Assembly (NCBI GenBank): GCA_025352145.1
Contig: JANXTY010000020.1
Location: 1-64,000 of the forward strand
Direction of reading: 5' to 3'
Source of the DNA: Oxalobacteraceae bacterium
Lineage (GTDB): Bacteria; Pseudomonadota; Gammaproteobacteria; Burkholderiales; Burkholderiaceae_D
Length of the DNA: 64,000 nt
Position 1 is the stretch's first letter. The number at the start of each line of letters is the position of its first letter. Positions 61,438 to 64,000 of this stretch are shown here, piece by piece. Made by a program: the position numbers and the translations under genes. The notes beneath the pieces are model-generated. The model was given only the letters and a program-made list of their open reading frames with translations. It had not been told where the DNA came from and ran no database searches.

Positions 61438-64000
61438 ATGAAAAAGCGGCTCAATTCAACATTATCTGCAAAACATTTGCGTTACGGCACAGCCTTGGCG
61501 CTTGTTTCATTTTTTGCGGGTAATCAGGCCTTTGCGCAGGACACCAAGCCAGCTGCGGCGCAAGAGGCAAAACCCGGGAGCGATGCCGCACTGGTTGCGG
61601 AAGAGACGATTGTTGTCGTAGGTACGCGTGCGTCGCAGCAATCTGCCATCACCCGCAAGAAGAACGCCAAGACGGCAATGGATTCGATTGTTGCGGAAGA
61701 CGTGGGCGCATTTCCTGACCGTAATATTGGTGAAGCTATCTCGCGTATTGCGGGAGTTGCACTTGATCGCGGCGATATGGGCGAGGGTGTTAACGTCACG
61801 GTTCGTGGTAACGGTCCTGATTTGACGCGAGTTGAAATTGATGGGCAGGGAGTGCAATCTGGCGGCGGAGCCTCTGCTGCCATGAATGGCGATATATCTC
61901 AGGGTGGAAGTGGTCGCGGTCAGGGTTTCCGGGATCTTCCGTCAGATTTGATTAAAAGCGTTGATGTGGTTAAGGGTTCAACTGCCGATATGACCGAAGG
62001 TGCATTGGGCGGCGGCATTATTATTAAAACTCGCACGGGACTCGATTTCAAAAAACCCTACATCTCTGTGCGTGTCGCCGCTGCGCAAGGTTCGATGAAT
62101 AAGACTGTGCAGCCGGATCTAAATTTGGTAGCGACGACTAAATTTTTCGACAATCGTTTAGGCATACTGCTTAATGCATCAGGATCTAAGGTGACCAATG
62201 AAGGGCATAACGTTTCGTTTACTGACAATAGTCGTGGTTATACGCATGCCCTAGATTTTGACAACTCCCCGGAGAAAACTTTTACCTTTAACCCGAACAC
62301 TGTTTCAACAGTAGATAAGGCCGCAACTGATCCAATCACTACACTGCCGCTAACTGCCGGAGGTAATTGGGTTTCTGAATCTCCTCTGAGTTTTGTCAAG
62401 AAAGCGGCTGCCGCCCAGACCAAGGCGGATTGTTATGCCGCTTTCCCGCCGCTGACCGCTACACAAATTGGTGCGCTCGTACCTGGAAAAACCACTGGCG
62501 GTATAGGTGCAAATGTCACGACTGCCTATGCCCAACGTAGTAATGAGTTGATGTCCTGCCTCAACCAATGGAACGATTTTACCCCATCAAATATTCGATA
62601 TATCGTTAGACGGGATGTTGAGGCTCGCCGAGCACTTGACTTACGTTTCGACTTTAAGGTCAATAATGATCTATCGGTCTATGCCAAAGGTAGCAGCACT
62701 TCTCGCGTGATTGCCAATACTTTTGAGACTTATAGTTTGGGCGGCATGTTGAGCGTTAATCCGGGCACTATCTCTACCATTGCCTATGCTGGCCCTACCT
62801 CTACGGATGTAGCCGGTGTACGTAGTGCTGTTGCTGGTTCTGGATATTCTCTTTTTAATAATAATGTAAGTTTCTTAGCCAATTCTTATCCTGTCACGAA
62901 TGTTGTTACTAACTTCGTACCAGGTTCAGTAGTTGTCGACGCCAAGCATCACGTTACAAGCTATTCATTCACGGGTGGTGGTAACAACACAGATCAATCT
63001 GACACCGATATGGTTACCAAGTCGAAATATTTTCAGGTTGGTGGCGCCTACAAAAAAGGTGGACTCATAGCTGATTTTTTTGTGGGTGACGCTAGGTCGG
63101 ACTTTTCGCGTGACGATAGGCGTACGAATTGGGGTACCAGCTACGGTGCAGGATCTTTGCGTGTACTGCCAAATGGACTTTGGACGTATGACTTCCCAGC
63201 TAGTAGTACCTTCGATCAGACCAATCCAGCGCTGTATGCTCAAATAAATCCGAATCTTCAAGCTGCGACGGCAGCTGTACCAGCGTCGGGCATTCCTGCT
63301 TATACGTCTGTGCAAAAACCTAAATTAAGCATAAATCAGCCACAGCTTAATGCCCAAGCGTTAAGATTAAACGAGACCGATGAAAAAACCGCTAAGCTTG
63401 ATGTGACATATAACCTTCAAGATAAGCTACCCTTTATCACGACTATTAAGGCAGGTTTGAACTTGCGTGATACCTCTGGTGAAGGCTGGGGTAACGGGGG
63501 GGCAACTATTAAGGCAGCAATCGGAACCTTTGGTCAGCCTGGCTATCAGGCAGCAATCATATTGCCAAACAATGCTCTCCGTGGAAATCTCATTGCATGT
63601 GAAGACACTGCCGGATCTCTCGGAGCCGGCGGTCAACCCTGCGTTTATGGTTATGTTGCTAAAACCGATCCGTTAACTAGTCGGGCTGGCACTGTCACGG
63701 TTACTCAGCCACAACTACAAAATATTATCGCTCAGTCGATGAAGCCTCCCAGTGCGCAGTTCTTTGCCGGTCTTCCAGATCGTGGTGATCTGTTTAATGG
63801 CTGGAATCAAATTGACGTTAAAAAATTTTACAGTCTTGTAGGTGCGCCGAACTTCAATTTTGATTGTTTGAAAAGTTGTACTGCGACTGATGGGAAGGTC
63901 TACGATCAGCCCCACGGGTCATTTAGTGAAAAGACAAAGGCAGGCTATTTGATGGCGGACTTTGAAAAAAATGGCCTACCGTTTGGTATGGAATTTACGG
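61438..64000 (+). CDS. TonB-dependent receptor (partial, 3' end outside window)
   Basis: The frame is open from ATG 61438 to the window edge (854 codons). AGGAGGAG precedes the start. A signal peptide (about 1-34, ending AFA) is followed by a TonB-box-like ETIVVVGTRAS. The plug domain shows AFPDRNIGEAISRIAGVALD, VRGNGPDLTRVEIDGQG and GALGGGIIIKTRTGLDF. The rest is beta-barrel. The form resembles the Xanthomonas/Caulobacter subfamily often tied to uptake of plant-derived sugars. Substrate is unknown; the nearby lyases suggest an oligosaccharide. Confidence 0.93.
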   Translation, partial: MKKRLNSTLSAKHLRYGTALALVSFFAGNQAFAQDTKPAAAQEAKPGSDAALVAEETIVVVGTRASQQSAITRKKNAKTAMDSIVAEDVGAFPDRNIGEAISRIAGVALDRGDMGEGVNVTVRGNGPDLTRVEIDGQGVQSGGGASAAMNGDISQGGSGRGQGFRDLPSDLIKSVDVVKGSTADMTEGALGGGIIIKTRTGLDFKKPYISVRVAAAQGSMNKTVQPDLNLVATTKFFDNRLGILLNASGSKVTNEGHNVSFTDNSRGYTHALDFDNSPEKTFTFNPNTVSTVDKAATDPITTLPLTAGGNWVSESPLSFVKKAAAAQTKADCYAAFPPLTATQIGALVPGKTTGGIGANVTTAYAQRSNELMSCLNQWNDFTPSNIRYIVRRDVEARRALDLRFDFKVNNDLSVYAKGSSTSRVIANTFETYSLGGMLSVNPGTISTIAYAGPTSTDVAGVRSAVAGSGYSLFNNNVSFLANSYPVTNVVTNFVPGSVVVDAKHHVTSYSFTGGGNNTDQSDTDMVTKSKYFQVGGAYKKGGLIADFFVGDARSDFSRDDRRTNWGTSYGAGSLRVLPNGLWTYDFPASSTFDQTNPALYAQINPNLQAATAAVPASGIPAYTSVQKPKLSINQPQLNAQALRLNETDEKTAKLDVTYNLQDKLPFITTIKAGLNLRDTSGEGWGNGGATIKAAIGTFGQPGYQAAIILPNNALRGNLIACEDTAGSLGAGGQPCVYGYVAKTDPLTSRAGTVTVTQPQLQNIIAQSMKPPSAQFFAGLPDRGDLFNGWNQIDVKKFYSLVGAPNFNFDCLKSCTATDGKVYDQPHGSFSEKTKAGYLMADFEKNGLPFGMEFT

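Noticed and set aside
1-64000. CRISPR arrays, rRNA operons, prophage, integron or known defence systems
   Set aside because: No regularly spaced repeats, rRNA sequence, phage structural genes, integrase or recognisable defence gene families were seen on either strand.

Overview
The window looks like chromosomal DNA of a betaproteobacterium of the order Burkholderiales, most like the Oxalobacteraceae. This is inferred from gene content, not from a database search. The indicators are the aceE-aceF-lpd order with a lipoylated Lpd and a betaproteobacterial proteasome homologue between aceF and lpd, the kinase/PP2C/rph/rdgB/hemW block, the argA-yggX pair, and an Entner-Doudoroff pair (edd-eda) beside pgi. 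Most of the window is core metabolism. Accessory genes for plant cell-wall polysaccharides are scattered through it.

Layout. 1-4.4 kb is an eroded edge: the 5' part of a DUF4214-GH74 lipoprotein, an IS3-family transposase remnant, a multiply frameshifted RsbRD_N-PAS-GGDEF pseudogene, a Crp/Fnr regulator and a doubtful small membrane protein. 4.4-19.2 kb holds xth, a degenerate EAL-HDOD gene, a GH29 fucosidase, aroG with an aromatic attenuator, tldD, an aminotransferase with a D-amino-acid dehydrogenase, holC, a glutaredoxin-like protein, an M3 oligopeptidase and folD. 19.5-26.5 kb is the pyruvate dehydrogenase cluster. 27.8-30.9 kb carries ureide/purine catabolism genes (uraH, puuE, xdhA without an adjacent xdhB), followed by tRNA-Ser(UGA). 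31.3-37 kb has hemW, rdgB, rph, a PP2C phosphatase and a Ser/Thr kinase on the minus strand, with yicC divergent. 37.3-39.2 kb is a first PL4 rhamnogalacturonan lyase; 39.4-43.8 kb is pgi, edd and eda. 44-46 kb is a tight receiver-CheC-diguanylate cyclase trio. 46.2-53.5 kb has rpiA, an exported unknown, yggX, argA and hrpA. 53.8-55.9 kb is a second PL4 lyase with a CBM35-like module. 56.4-60.9 kb encodes an NAD-dependent formate dehydrogenase whose gamma and beta subunits are fused. The window ends inside a TonB-dependent receptor.

How the genes work together. The GH74, GH29, two PL4 enzymes and the TonB-dependent receptor suggest growth on xyloglucan and rhamnogalacturonan from plant debris. 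Sugars would then feed pgi/edd/eda and pyruvate dehydrogenase. Formate dehydrogenase, D-amino-acid dehydrogenase and the purine genes add energy and nitrogen scavenging.

The clearest regulatory structure is upstream of aroG (minus strand). A good promoter (9776-9805) leads into a 23-residue leader peptide in which eight of residues 3-12 are Phe or Tyr, followed by mutually exclusive antiterminator and terminator hairpins. No CRISPR array, rRNA operon, intact insertion sequence or prophage was seen.
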